A stretch of 64,000 nucleotides of DNA from an uncultured Collinsella sp. (GTDB lineage: Bacteria > Actinomycetota > Coriobacteriia > Coriobacteriales > Coriobacteriaceae). Below are positions 1-11,586 of the stretch, in pieces. The translations under genes were made by a program, and so were the position numbers. Numbering within the stretch: the first letter of the stretch is position 1; the number at the start of each line of letters is the position of its first letter. The notes under the pieces were generated by a model. That model searched no databases and had not been told where the DNA came from. It saw only the letters and a program-made list of their open reading frames with translations. The DNA lies in contig CABUNJ010000004.1 of the NCBI GenBank assembly GCA_902492935.1, forward strand, positions 42,361 through 106,360. Direction: 5' to 3'.

Positions 1-254
1 GTGGGGTCGCTGAAGAGTTCACTCAGGGGCTCGGTCACGAGCACGGCGATGATTTCCGTGCGCCCGACAGCGAGCGCTCGGCCACGAGCGTTGGGGACAA
101 AATTGACTTCCTTGGCCGCCGCGCGGACGCGCTTTTTGGTTTCCTCGCTAATGCGGGGCGAATCGTTGAGAGCGCGCGATGCCGTGGAGCGCGACACGCC
201 GGCAGCTGCGGCAACCTCGGCAAGCGTAGGTGCGGTGCGAACTGGTTGGGTCAT
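1..254 (-). CDS. LacI-family regulator, N-terminal part (EbgR-like), cut by window edge
   Basis: The first 84 codons of a LacI/GalR repressor are present; the rest lies outside the window. The visible part starts MTQPVRTAPTLAEVAAAAGV and continues with SRSTASRALNDSPRISEETK, the classic LacI helix-turn-helix and hinge helix, followed by the start of the effector domain (GRTEIIAVLVTEPLSELFSD). The ATG at 254 is preceded by AGGAG on the minus strand. It is divergent from ebgA-ebgC, and three identical palindromes lie in the shared gap, so it probably represses that operon, as EbgR does in Escherichia coli. That role is inferred from position; the sugar-binding residues are not visible. Confidence 0.85.
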   Translation of the reverse strand, partial: MTQPVRTAPTLAEVAAAAGVSRSTASRALNDSPRISEETKKRVRAAAKEVNFVPNARGRALAVGRTEIIAVLVTEPLSELFSDP

Positions 255-498
255 GGCGTCTCCTGGAGAATGCGGTCGATGTTGTCGCTGATACGGGCTG
301 GTGCGGATACAGCTTACTATAGTGCGCCTGAACAGCGTTCATGATATCCGGTGACCGGTGTCGTTTTGCAACCAAGCCGCAATCGAATACGTCTCGTATG
401 GGTGAGATATCAGCGGGCGTGGCGGTTGCTTACGAGCTTAAGAACGATGTCTTGCGCTGAGTTTCGATACTCAGGGTGACATAAGTGTCGCGGTTGTA

Positions 499-595
499 CA
501 ACCGGTTGCACCGTTAACCCGACCAAATCGACCGTTCAGCGGACAACCGGTTGCACAGTTTTTTGCATCGCCCGTAAGATAAGGACAACCGGTTG
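499..595 (+). promoter_or_regulatory. ebgA promoter with three CAACCGGTTG operators
   Basis: The palindrome CAACCGGTTG occurs at 499-508, 544-553 and 586-595, each in the context ACAACCGGTTGCAC. A promoter fits between the last two: TTGCAC at 551-556, an 18-nt spacer, and TAAGAT at 575-580. The middle operator touches the -35 and the last covers the expected start point, a repression layout. A minus-strand -10 (TATAGT, 321-316) could serve the divergent regulator. I see nothing else in the 255-630 gap. Confidence 0.8.
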
Positions 596-615
596 CACAA
601 GAATCACTACGATGA

Positions 616-3639
<3,024 letters not shown>

Positions 3640-3642
3640 GCC

Positions 3643-4098
3643 ATGCATGTCTTTAACTCGCGCGCCGATTTCGACGCTCAGATGAAGTCCGTCAAGAAGT
3701 GGATGCGTACCGGTCAGGCGCTCGATGGCGTTGCCGACCTGCAGCACGACGTGGCGTACTCCATCGGCGACTCGTTGGTGTACTGGTGGGTCTATGCCCG
3801 CGAGGCCGCAACCGCCGATCTGGTCGGTCACCGTCGCTACCATGCCGTGCTCGCTCCGCTCGACGGCGACCTGACCGTCGAGGTTGCCCCTAAGGCAGGT
3901 CTCACCTGCACCCGCGCTTACAGCGATATCGATGATCGCGAGCGCTTTGAGGGGGCGGGGGAGACCGTGACGATTCCCGCCGGCGGCGTTGCCGTCGTCG
4001 AAATTGACGAGGCGTATCGCGTCCTCGCCGACACTACGGATCCCCACGTCGTCGTACTGCACGTGACGGTCGAAGGTTATTCCTTCCCCAACAAGTAG
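3643..4098 (+). CDS. ebgC: Beta-galactosidase small subunit EbgC (YhcH/YjgK/YiaL family)
   Basis: A 151-residue protein of the YhcH/YjgK/YiaL (DUF386) cupin family, colinear with E. coli EbgC (149 residues). Shared stretches include VAYSIGDSLVYW, GHRRYHAVL and GETVTIPAGGVAVVEIDEAYR. EbgC forms a complex with EbgA and is needed for full activity in E. coli. It starts 3 nt after the ebgA stop, so it is translated from the same mRNA, with GGAGG overlapping the end of ebgA. The gap to the next gene holds an imperfect G-rich/C-rich hairpin near 4130-4175 that might lower read-through. Confidence 0.93.
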   Translation: MHVFNSRADFDAQMKSVKKWMRTGQALDGVADLQHDVAYSIGDSLVYWWVYAREAATADLVGHRRYHAVLAPLDGDLTVEVAPKAGLTCTRAYSDIDDRERFEGAGETVTIPAGGVAVVEIDEAYRVLADTTDPHVVVLHVTVEGYSFPNK

Positions 4099-4239
4099 TA
4101 TTCGTCCGTTTGGACGTTTGCTTCGCGCCGTTAAGGGGGATGGCTTTGTTGACTCCCTTTTCCCCATTCCCCTTAGCAGGTGCGCCGTCCGTGTTTGCAC
4201 TTGCAGCTCGGACGGGTTTAGATGACATTTAATAGATGA

Positions 4240-5715
<1,476 letters not shown>

Positions 5716-5762
5716 CGGCTAGGATTAATCTACGGCTGTGGAATAAATCGATTCCCTTTCCT

Positions 5763-5795
5763 AAGGAGGGGCCTTACGAGGCCTCTCCTTTTGTG
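5763..5795 (+). terminator. Rho-independent terminator after the APC permease
   Basis: AAGGAGGGGCCT pairs with AGGCCTCTCCTT across a short TACG loop, with one G-T pair, followed by a T-rich run. Confidence 0.85.
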
Positions 5796-5818
5796 TTTTG
5801 GGGCATGGTTTTGGACCC

Positions 5819-6040
5819 CGTGGTCAAAAAATGCCAAATATGAGTACTGTTGCAAAATAGGTGTCATATTCTTTCGGCCGTTCTGAGCGAAAATGGACTC
5901 AAAATCAATCTATCTAACCCCCTATAAAGGGCGTTTGACGGCTTTCAACCTCTTCGAATCGTTCAAAGTAGGCAATTTGCTCTCGATTTTGCTGCTACTA
6001 AATTGGTGACAGTACTCATATTTCCCACTTTTTGCCCACG
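5819..6040. mobile_element. MITE-like element with 32-bp terminal inverted repeats
   Basis: The 32-nt arms at 5819-5850 and 6009-6040 match in inverted orientation at 28 of 32 positions; the inner part AAATATGAGTACTGT is identical. They enclose about 158 bp of A+T-rich DNA with no credible ORF. No clear target-site duplication is seen and no transposase is nearby. This accounts for most of the 5716-6136 gap. It could also be a long intergenic palindrome with another role. Confidence 0.5.
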
Positions 6041-6136
6041 AGGTGCTCAGAGGAGCTCTCGACAAGCATCTAACGCTACAATAGCTACCACGTGGCTGGG
6101 TTTGCCGGCCGAATGTGCGATGTCGTGGGAGGGGAC

Positions 6137-6385
6137 ATGGTCGAATTTACGAAGACGATTAAAGATCCGTTGGGATTGCATGCCCGCCCGGTTGCGCTGC
6201 TTTATGACATTATCGCCAAGCATCGTAGTGACGTGTCGGTTTCGATTGGCAATCGTCATGTCGATGGCCGCGACGTTATAGGGCTCATGGCACTCTGTGG
6301 CGAATGTGGCGAGGACATCGTGTTCCGCGTTTCGGGCGTGGATGAGGCCTCCTGTGTCACATCGATCAGAAATCTCTCGCTCTAA
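6137..6385 (+). CDS. HPr-family phosphocarrier protein with Asp at position 46
   Basis: An 82-residue protein spanning the whole HPr fold. The phosphorylatable His15 sits in the expected context (GLHARPVAL). At position 46, where Gram-positive HPr has the regulatory Ser phosphorylated by HPr kinase, this protein has Asp46 in GRDVIGLM. It could therefore accept phosphate from enzyme I on His15 but not be switched by Ser46 phosphorylation. The ATG at 6137 has GGAGGGG upstream; a longer in-frame extension lacks a ribosome site. It stands alone, without a ptsI neighbour, and is followed by its own terminator. It may be a second HPr or a regulatory paralogue rather than the main ptsH. Confidence 0.85.
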   Translation: MVEFTKTIKDPLGLHARPVALLYDIIAKHRSDVSVSIGNRHVDGRDVIGLMALCGECGEDIVFRVSGVDEASCVTSIRNLSL

Positions 6386-6394
6386 GCATGATAG

Positions 6395-6431
6395 GGCGCG
6401 GTAAAGGATGGTCCTTTGCCGCGCCTTTTTG
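6395..6431 (+). terminator. Rho-independent terminator after the HPr gene
   Basis: GGCGCGGTAAAGGA pairs with TCCTTTGCCGCGCC (one mismatch) over a 3-nt loop and is followed by TTTTT. Confidence 0.9.
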
Positions 6432-6476
6432 TTTCGTATAGGAAACTTTTTCGAAATCTGAATGGGGACCCTTTCC

Positions 6477-6532
6477 AAAAAGTTAACCACGTGCTAGTTT
6501 ACTATAGCGAACATAGACGTGGTTAACTTTTT
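6477..6532 (+). promoter_or_regulatory. Perfect 16-bp inverted repeat upstream of feoA
   Basis: AAAAAGTTAACCACGT at 6477-6492 is repeated exactly in inverted orientation at 6517-6532, with 24 nt between. The centre holds A+T-rich TTTACTATAGC, a likely -10 region. A dyad bracketing the promoter of an iron-uptake operon suggests a metal-responsive repressor site (DtxR/MntR type is my inference). It lacks the T-run expected of a terminator. Confidence 0.6.
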
Positions 6533-6573
6533 ACGCGTCGATGTTGAGGACGAACTGACGTTAGGAGCAACTC

Positions 6574-6816
6574 ATGTCTTGCGGACCGCAGATGCCGGCC
6601 ATGCCGCTTTCGATGGTAAAAGCGGGCGAAACCGTGCGCGTGTCTCGTGTAAAGGGCAATGAGGACATGAAACACCACCTCAAGGACCTCGGCTTTGTCG
6701 AGGGCAACGAAATCCACGTGGTGAGCTCGAGTGGTGCCAATATCATCGTCACGGTGCTGGGCGCACGCTTTGGCATCGATTCCAAGGTTGCCATGCACAT
6801 CATGACCGTCGGTTAG
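6574..6816 (+). CDS. feoA: FeoA-family protein (first copy)
   Basis: An 80-residue SH3-like FeoA-domain protein. FeoA is a small cytosolic partner of the FeoB iron transporter. Features seen: PLSMVKAGETVRVSRVKG at the start of the barrel, HHLKDLGFVEGNEIHVV in the middle and MHIMTVG at the end. The N-terminus (MSCGPQMPAM) is slightly longer than in the second copy and contains a Cys. AGGAG lies upstream of the ATG. It is 39 nt ahead of a second feoA, and feoB follows. Confidence 0.88.
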   Translation: MSCGPQMPAMPLSMVKAGETVRVSRVKGNEDMKHHLKDLGFVEGNEIHVVSSSGANIIVTVLGARFGIDSKVAMHIMTVG

Positions 6817-6855
6817 TCCGCAGCATTTCATAAAAACCGAAAGGGGGACAAGAGG

Positions 6856-7077
6856 ATGAAGACGTTGGGTGACGTTAAGGTGGGCGAGAGCTCTACCATC
6901 GTCAAGCTTCACGGTGAGGGTGCGCTTCGCCGCCACCTTATGGACTTGGGGCTCATCAAGGGCACTTCGTTCAAGGTCGTGAAGGTCGCGCCGCTCGGTG
7001 ATCCGGTCGAGATCAACGTGCGCGGCTACGAGCTTTCCATCCGCAAGGAGGAGGCGGCCGTCGTCGAGGTCCAGTAA
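6856..7077 (+). CDS. feoA: FeoA-family protein (second copy)
   Basis: A 73-residue FeoA-domain protein that aligns with the first copy over its full length (LGDVKVGESSTIVKLHGEGA, RRHLMDLGLIKGTSFKVV, VEINVRGYELSIRKEEA). Two tandem feoA genes before feoB is a common arrangement in Gram-positive anaerobes. AAGGGGGACAAGAGG precedes the ATG. The 123-nt gap to feoB is unusually long for this operon and contains two inverted repeats. Confidence 0.88.
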   Translation: MKTLGDVKVGESSTIVKLHGEGALRRHLMDLGLIKGTSFKVVKVAPLGDPVEINVRGYELSIRKEEAAVVEVQ

Positions 7078-7097
7078 GGGCTCGCGGCGTATATTTC

Positions 7098-7180
7098 TGC
7101 AGATAAAGTTAGGTATTTCTAACTTAATGCAGCATCTTTGAAGCACATTATCCAGCCTGCGCGGAGAAAGCAGCGCAGGC
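7098..7180 (+). promoter_or_regulatory. Two inverted repeats in the feoA-feoB gap
   Basis: AAGTTAG at 7106-7112 pairs with CTAACTT at 7119-7125, inside a longer CTGCA/TGCAG frame. This resembles a DtxR/IdeR-type box, by eye only. GCCTGCGC (7155-7162) and GCGCAGGC (7173-7180) form a second hairpin just before the feoB ribosome site. They may give feoB separate regulation or process the mRNA. Confidence 0.45.
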
Positions 7181-7200
7181 ACACAAGGAAGAAGGATTGA

Positions 7201-9528
7201 ATGGCGGATTCTCAGATCCATGTCGCGCTGGCGGGTAACCCCAACTGCGGCAAGACCACGCTTTTCAACCTGATCACCGGCGCCAACGGCTACGTTGGCA
7301 ACTGGCCCGGCGTCACGGTTGAGAAAAAGGAAGCCAAGCTCCTAAGCGACAAGAACGTTACCATCACGGACCTCCCTGGCATCTACTCGCTTTCCCCCTA
7401 CAGCCCCGAGGAGCAATGCTCGCGCGATTACCTCATGAGCGGCGAGCCCGATGTTGTCGTCCAAGTTGTCGATGCCACCAACCTAGAGCGCAACCTATAC
7501 CTGGCGCTTCAGGTCATCGAGACCGGCCTGCCTGTGGTCGTTGCCCTCAACATGGCTGACCTGGTCGAGAAGAATGGCGACAAGATCGACACGGACAAGC
7601 TCTCCAAGAAGCTCGGCTGCCCGGTCATGATGATCTCGGCTCTTAAGAACAAGGGTATCAAGGAGCTGTTCGAGCAGGTTAAGAAGTCTGCTGCTTCCAA
7701 GGGCCAGGTGCCGGAGCACAAGTTCGACTCCTCCATCGAGGACGTTCTTGACCACATCGAAAACAATCTGCCTGCGAGCGTTCCCGCTAACAAGCGCCGC
7801 TATTACGCCGTCAAGCTGTTCGAGCGTGATGCGGACGCCTGCAAGCTCATCAACCTCACCAAGGAGAAGGCCGCTCGCGTCGAAGAGCTGGTCGCTCAGT
7901 GCGAGCAGGACTGCGACGATGACGCCGAGTCCATCATCACCGGTGAGCGCTACGGCGTGATCGCACACATCATCGACGAGTGCCTCACCAAGGCCCCGGC
8001 CAAGATGAGCACCTCCGAGAAGATCGACCGTGTGGTTACCAACCGTATCCTGGGCCTGCCGATCTTTGTGGTCATCATGTTCTGCGTGTACTACATCGCC
8101 GTTTCCACCCTGGGCGGAACGGTGACCGACTTCACCAACGATCAGCTCTTTGGCACCGACGGTTGGTATGTGCTCGGTCAGGGCCGCGATGCTTACGATG
8201 AGGCTGTCGAGGCCGCGGGTGACGACGCCGACTCGGTCGACCCGGCACAGTACGGCCCCTATGTCCCGGGTATCACCACCATGGTGCACGACGCCCTCGT
8301 GGCGGGTGGCACCGAGGACGGTGGCCTGGTCGATTCGCTGGTCTGCGACGGTATCGTTGGCGGCCTGGGCGCCATCTTCGGCTTTGTGCCGCAGATGTTC
8401 CTGCTGTTCGTGATGCTGTCCTTCCTGGAGGACTGCGGCTACATGGCCCGCGTCGCCTTTATCATGGACCGCGTGTTCCGCCGCTTTGGCCTGTCCGGTA
8501 AGTCGTTCATCCCCATGCTCGTGTCCTCAGGCTGCGGCGTCCCCGGCGTCATGGCCACCAAGACCATCGAGAACGAGAAGGACCGCCGCATGACGGTCAT
8601 GACCACCACGTTCATCCCCTGCGGCGCCAAGCTGCCGATCATCGCCCTGCTCATGGGCTCCATCATTGGCGATTCTTCCACCACGGCCGCATGGATCAGC
8701 CCGCTTTTCTACTTCCTGGGCGTCTTTGCCGTCATCGCCTCGGGCCTCATGCTCAAGAAGACCAAGCTCTTCGCCGGCCGTCCGACCCCGTTTGTCATGG
8801 AGCTTCCTGCCTACCACTTCCCGGCGATCCGCTCTTGGGCGCTGCACGTGTGGGAGCGCTGCTGGGCCTTTATCAAGAAGGCCGGCACGGTCATCTTTGC
8901 GTCCACCGTCGTCGTTTGGTTCCTCTCCAACTTTGGTAGCTATAACGGTTCCTTTGGCTTCCTGCCTTCCATGGAGGGCATCCCCGAGGAGTTTATGGAC
9001 TACTCCGTGCTCGCCATGCTGGGCAACCTGGTTGCCTGGATCTTCGCTCCGCTCGGCTTTAGCACCTGGCGGGCAGCTGCGCTGACCTTCTCTGGCCTTG
9101 TCGCTAAGGAGAACGTCGTCGCCACCGCCGGCTCGCTGCTGTCCGTCGCCGACGCGGGCGAGACCGACCCGAGCCTGTGGACCGCGTTTGCCGGCATGTT
9201 CCCCACCATGGGCGCCTGCGTCGCCTTTGGCGCCTTCAACCTGCTGTGCGCTCCGTGCTTTGCCGCCATTGGCACTATCCGCAACCAGATGAACTCCGGC
9301 AAGTGGACCGCGATTGCCCTCGGCTACGAGTGCGCCTTCGCTTGGGTGATCGGCCTGTTCATCAACCAGTTCTACAACCTGCTTGTTCTGGGGCAGTTTG
9401 GTATCTGGACCGTTGTGGCCATTGTGCTGCTGGTTGCGATGCTCTTCCAGATCTTCCGTCCCATGCCTAAGTTTGCTTGGACGGACGAGGACGAGACCAA
9501 CACTGCTTCCGCCGCAGTTTCCGCTTAA
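7201..9528 (+). CDS. feoB: Ferrous iron transport protein FeoB
   Basis: A 775-residue membrane GTPase that imports Fe2+. The N-terminal G domain has G1 GNPNCGKT (12-19), G3 DLPG (57-60) and G4 NMAD (117-120). A helical linker (about 165-275) leads to a membrane part beginning near ILGLPIFVVIMFCVYYIAVS, with the Gate motifs GCGVPGVMATKTIENEKDRR and CGAKLPIIALL. An acidic soluble insertion (around 330-380) separates early membrane segments. Length is normal for FeoB. It follows two feoA genes and ends before a clear terminator. Confidence 0.97.
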   Translation: MADSQIHVALAGNPNCGKTTLFNLITGANGYVGNWPGVTVEKKEAKLLSDKNVTITDLPGIYSLSPYSPEEQCSRDYLMSGEPDVVVQVVDATNLERNLYLALQVIETGLPVVVALNMADLVEKNGDKIDTDKLSKKLGCPVMMISALKNKGIKELFEQVKKSAASKGQVPEHKFDSSIEDVLDHIENNLPASVPANKRRYYAVKLFERDADACKLINLTKEKAARVEELVAQCEQDCDDDAESIITGERYGVIAHIIDECLTKAPAKMSTSEKIDRVVTNRILGLPIFVVIMFCVYYIAVSTLGGTVTDFTNDQLFGTDGWYVLGQGRDAYDEAVEAAGDDADSVDPAQYGPYVPGITTMVHDALVAGGTEDGGLVDSLVCDGIVGGLGAIFGFVPQMFLLFVMLSFLEDCGYMARVAFIMDRVFRRFGLSGKSFIPMLVSSGCGVPGVMATKTIENEKDRRMTVMTTTFIPCGAKLPIIALLMGSIIGDSSTTAAWISPLFYFLGVFAVIASGLMLKKTKLFAGRPTPFVMELPAYHFPAIRSWALHVWERCWAFIKKAGTVIFASTVVVWFLSNFGSYNGSFGFLPSMEGIPEEFMDYSVLAMLGNLVAWIFAPLGFSTWRAAALTFSGLVAKENVVATAGSLLSVADAGETDPSLWTAFAGMFPTMGACVAFGAFNLLCAPCFAAIGTIRNQMNSGKWTAIALGYECAFAWVIGLFINQFYNLLVLGQFGIWTVVAIVLLVAMLFQIFRPMPKFAWTDEDETNTASAAVSA

Positions 9529-9557
9529 GTCGGAATAAGGATTAACCCCTTTCCACG

Positions 9558-9590
9558 AGCCCGGGTGTCCCAGCGACACTCGGGCTTTTT
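9558..9590 (+). terminator. Rho-independent terminator after feoB
   Basis: AGCCCGGGTGTC pairs with GACACTCGGGCT (one G-T), followed by TTTTT. Confidence 0.88.
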
Positions 9591-9702
9591 GGTGGGGGAG
9601 ATATGGCGTTTGCGCAGATAAAACCGACCAAAATAAACCGTCCCTATTTGGTAGGTGGAGAATGGGGTAAAGTAAGTGATGGTTAACTAGAGGAGGCTTG
9701 CT

Positions 9703-9903
9703 ATGGCACCTATCGATATTGTTGTACTGGCTGTTATCGGCGTTGCGTTTGTCGCGGTATGCGTGCGCATCTACCGCAAGGGCACCTGCGCCGACTGCGC
9801 TCAGGGTGGCGTTTGCACGGGGCATTGCTCCAATAAAAAGACCTGCGCCGCACTTAAGGGCGTGGACAAAATCGCCGAAGACTTGGGTCGCGGTATCAAA
9901 TAA
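9703..9903 (+). CDS. Small Cys-rich membrane protein, FeoB-associated type
   Basis: A 66-residue protein with one N-terminal membrane helix (IDIVVLAVIGVAFVAVCVRI) followed by a Cys-rich tail with Cys29, 32, 38, 42 and 48. Small proteins of this form are often encoded next to feoB in anaerobes and annotated as FeoB-associated Cys-rich membrane proteins; a metal-handling role is assumed but not proven. GAGGAGG precedes the ATG. It lies beyond the feoB terminator, so it probably has its own promoter (TAAAGT-like -10 about 30 nt upstream). A weak hairpin follows it. Confidence 0.75.
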   Translation: MAPIDIVVLAVIGVAFVAVCVRIYRKGTCADCAQGGVCTGHCSNKKTCAALKGVDKIAEDLGRGIK

Positions 9904-9916
9904 GGTCCGGACATCC

Positions 9917-9953
9917 AAGCGCTCCGCGGGCATCCGTTCGCGGGGCGCTTTGT
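9917..9953 (+). terminator. Terminator-like hairpin after the Cys-rich protein gene
   Basis: AAGCGCTCCGCG pairs with CGCGGGGCGCTT (one mismatch); the T-run is short. Confidence 0.6.
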
Positions 9954-10047
9954 GCATTTGAGGGAGAGCACGGCGAGTCGAAGAGTATTTTTGGGGTATC
10001 GTTAACTGGACTATTAATTGGCAACTTATCTATAACGGAGTAACCGC

Positions 10048-11127
10048 ATGAGCGCTCGCGTAACCATGAAGGACATAGCCGCCGAGCTTGGCGTTTCCAT
10101 CAATACCGTGCACAAGGCCCTGACGGGAAAGGCCGGCGTGAGCGAATCCGTGCGCGCCAAGGTGAACGCTAAGGCCGAGGCCATGGGCTATCACCGCAAC
10201 ACAAGTGCCTCAAGCCTGCGCCGCAAGGATATCAATCTGGTGTTTTGCCTGCCCCGCGCATCGCGCGAGGGAGCGTACTTTTTCCGTTACCTGTGGGAAG
10301 GCTGCAATCGCTTTGAACAGGAGGTCATCGACCGGGGCATTACGGTTGAGCGCGTTGAATTTGGCGTGGGCGGCTACGCTGATGCACTCGAGCAAATCGA
10401 CGAGCGTCTGCAGGTGGGCGAGAAGATTGATGGCTTGCTCGCCTATGCGCCGGGCGACGATCGTGCGACTGAGCTTTTGGGGCAGATCGCCGAGGCGGGC
10501 GTGACGATTGAGCTTGTCGACGGCGACCGTCCGCATTTGAATCGTTTGGGTGCGAGCTTGGCCGATTATTCGACGGCAGGTAGCCTTATGGCCGAGCAGG
10601 CGGCAAACCTGGTCAATGCTTCTGGGGCCGACGCCCGCGTGCTCCTTTTGACAGGCGACCCATATACCGATTCGCACTATCTAACCGCCCGCGCCTTCCA
10701 CAATTACCTGCGCGAACGTGATATTCCATGGCAGGTTGAGGATCTTGCAGGTGCCCATGCGCAAGTCAAACAGCTCAAGCATGAGCTCGAAAAGCGCTTG
10801 AGTGCGCCGGACGCCCCTGAGCTCATTTGTAGCGTTTTTGCCGTTGGTTCCGAAGTGGTTGCCGATGCGCTTGTCTCGAGCGGCAAGGCCGGTCAGGTTA
10901 TGGTGATCGGCAACGACCTGTTTCCCGAAAGCGCCCTGGCCTTGCGCCGCGGTATCTTTACCAATATTGTCTATAAGGACCCGACGAGCCTGGCGTATCG
11001 CGGCGCTAAGACGCTGGGCGATTATCTGCTGTGGGGAAGGACCCCGACGGTGCCCGTCCAGAAGGGCGCCGTCGAGATGGTATTTGCCAGCAATGTTGAC
11101 CGCTACTGCGAACTTGCGGGAATTTAG
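10048..11127 (+). CDS. LacI-family regulator of the pectin/hexuronate region (putative)
   Basis: A 359-residue LacI/GalR regulator. The HTH is at residues 6-27 (VTMKDIAAELGVSINTVHKA) and is followed by a periplasmic-binding-protein-like effector domain of the usual length. The core reads HKALTGKAGVSESVRAKVNA rather than the common SRALN, so the recognition helix differs from the other two LacI proteins here. It sits directly upstream of uxaCBA and is the nearest candidate to bind the GTGAACGTTCAC operators spread over the next 28 kb; LacI sites commonly have this central CG. That link is inference; one of the GntR proteins could bind them instead. The ATG has ACGGAG upstream. Confidence 0.85.
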   Translation: MSARVTMKDIAAELGVSINTVHKALTGKAGVSESVRAKVNAKAEAMGYHRNTSASSLRRKDINLVFCLPRASREGAYFFRYLWEGCNRFEQEVIDRGITVERVEFGVGGYADALEQIDERLQVGEKIDGLLAYAPGDDRATELLGQIAEAGVTIELVDGDRPHLNRLGASLADYSTAGSLMAEQAANLVNASGADARVLLLTGDPYTDSHYLTARAFHNYLRERDIPWQVEDLAGAHAQVKQLKHELEKRLSAPDAPELICSVFAVGSEVVADALVSSGKAGQVMVIGNDLFPESALALRRGIFTNIVYKDPTSLAYRGAKTLGDYLLWGRTPTVPVQKGAVEMVFASNVDRYCELAGI

Positions 11128-11155
11128 CCGATTGGGCAGGTACCCCCTCTTGCGA

Positions 11156-11348
11156 CGTGCATTTTTGAGAGTATTCAGCATTGGCATGCCCTGAATGAGG
11201 CGCAGAACGACTGTTTTAAGTGCCGCCGGTGGCGTATTTCGCCATCGGCGGCACTTTTTATGCCGATCGGACGCAATGTGCGCATCAAATGGGGCGCCGA
11301 GGACGGCGCGCGGCGCGCTTCGATGCTGAATACTCCCAAAAATGCACG
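11156..11348. repeat. Inverted repeat pair around the lacI terminator
   Basis: CGTGCATTTTTGAGAGTATT continues as CAGCAT at 11156-11181 and recurs in inverted orientation at 11323-11348 with one mismatch in 26. The 141-nt interior contains the terminator at 11218-11259. No ORF is credible here. It may be a small non-autonomous repeat, and it fills part of the 11128-11586 gap. Confidence 0.5.
11218..11259 (+). terminator. Rho-independent terminator after the LacI gene
   Basis: AAGTGCCGCCGGTGGCG pairs with CGCCATCGGCGGCACTT over a 5-nt loop, followed by TTT. One mismatch in a 17-bp stem. Confidence 0.9.
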
Positions 11349-11480
11349 GCGGGATATGACCCACCTGAGCAAAGCGCTCAAGTTCGGTGTTCGGGGACGC
11401 CAACCGGTCCGCAATACATGCAAGTCACGGCTCCGGCAACCGTTGAACGGACAAAATCGACCGTTCACCCCATGGTGGTT

Positions 11481-11534
11481 AGGTGAACGTTCACCTTTTG
11501 AGTTGCAATGGATTAGTATAGTGAACGTTCACCT
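11481..11534 (+). promoter_or_regulatory. uxaC promoter with two GTGAACGTTCAC operators
   Basis: The perfect palindrome AGGTGAACGTTCACCT lies at 11481-11496 and a second GTGAACGTTCAC at 11521-11532. A promoter fits with TTCACC (11490-11495) as -35, an 18-nt spacer and TAGTAT (11514-11519) as -10. One operator therefore covers the -35 and the other the start point. Confidence 0.8.
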
Positions 11535-11586
11535 AAAGGATAACGAGCGCGCCGTGCGCCCGCCTTGCCAGCAAAGGGGCTGTTTG

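Noticed and set aside
8527..9957. 476-codon minus-strand frame across feoB and the Cys-rich gene
   Set aside because: Shadow of feoB; it also crosses a terminator and an intergenic region and has no recognisable domain.
11260..11586. 109-codon in-frame extension upstream of uxaC
   Set aside because: It would run through the operators, the promoter and an inverted repeat, and UxaC proteins start at the ATG at 11587.
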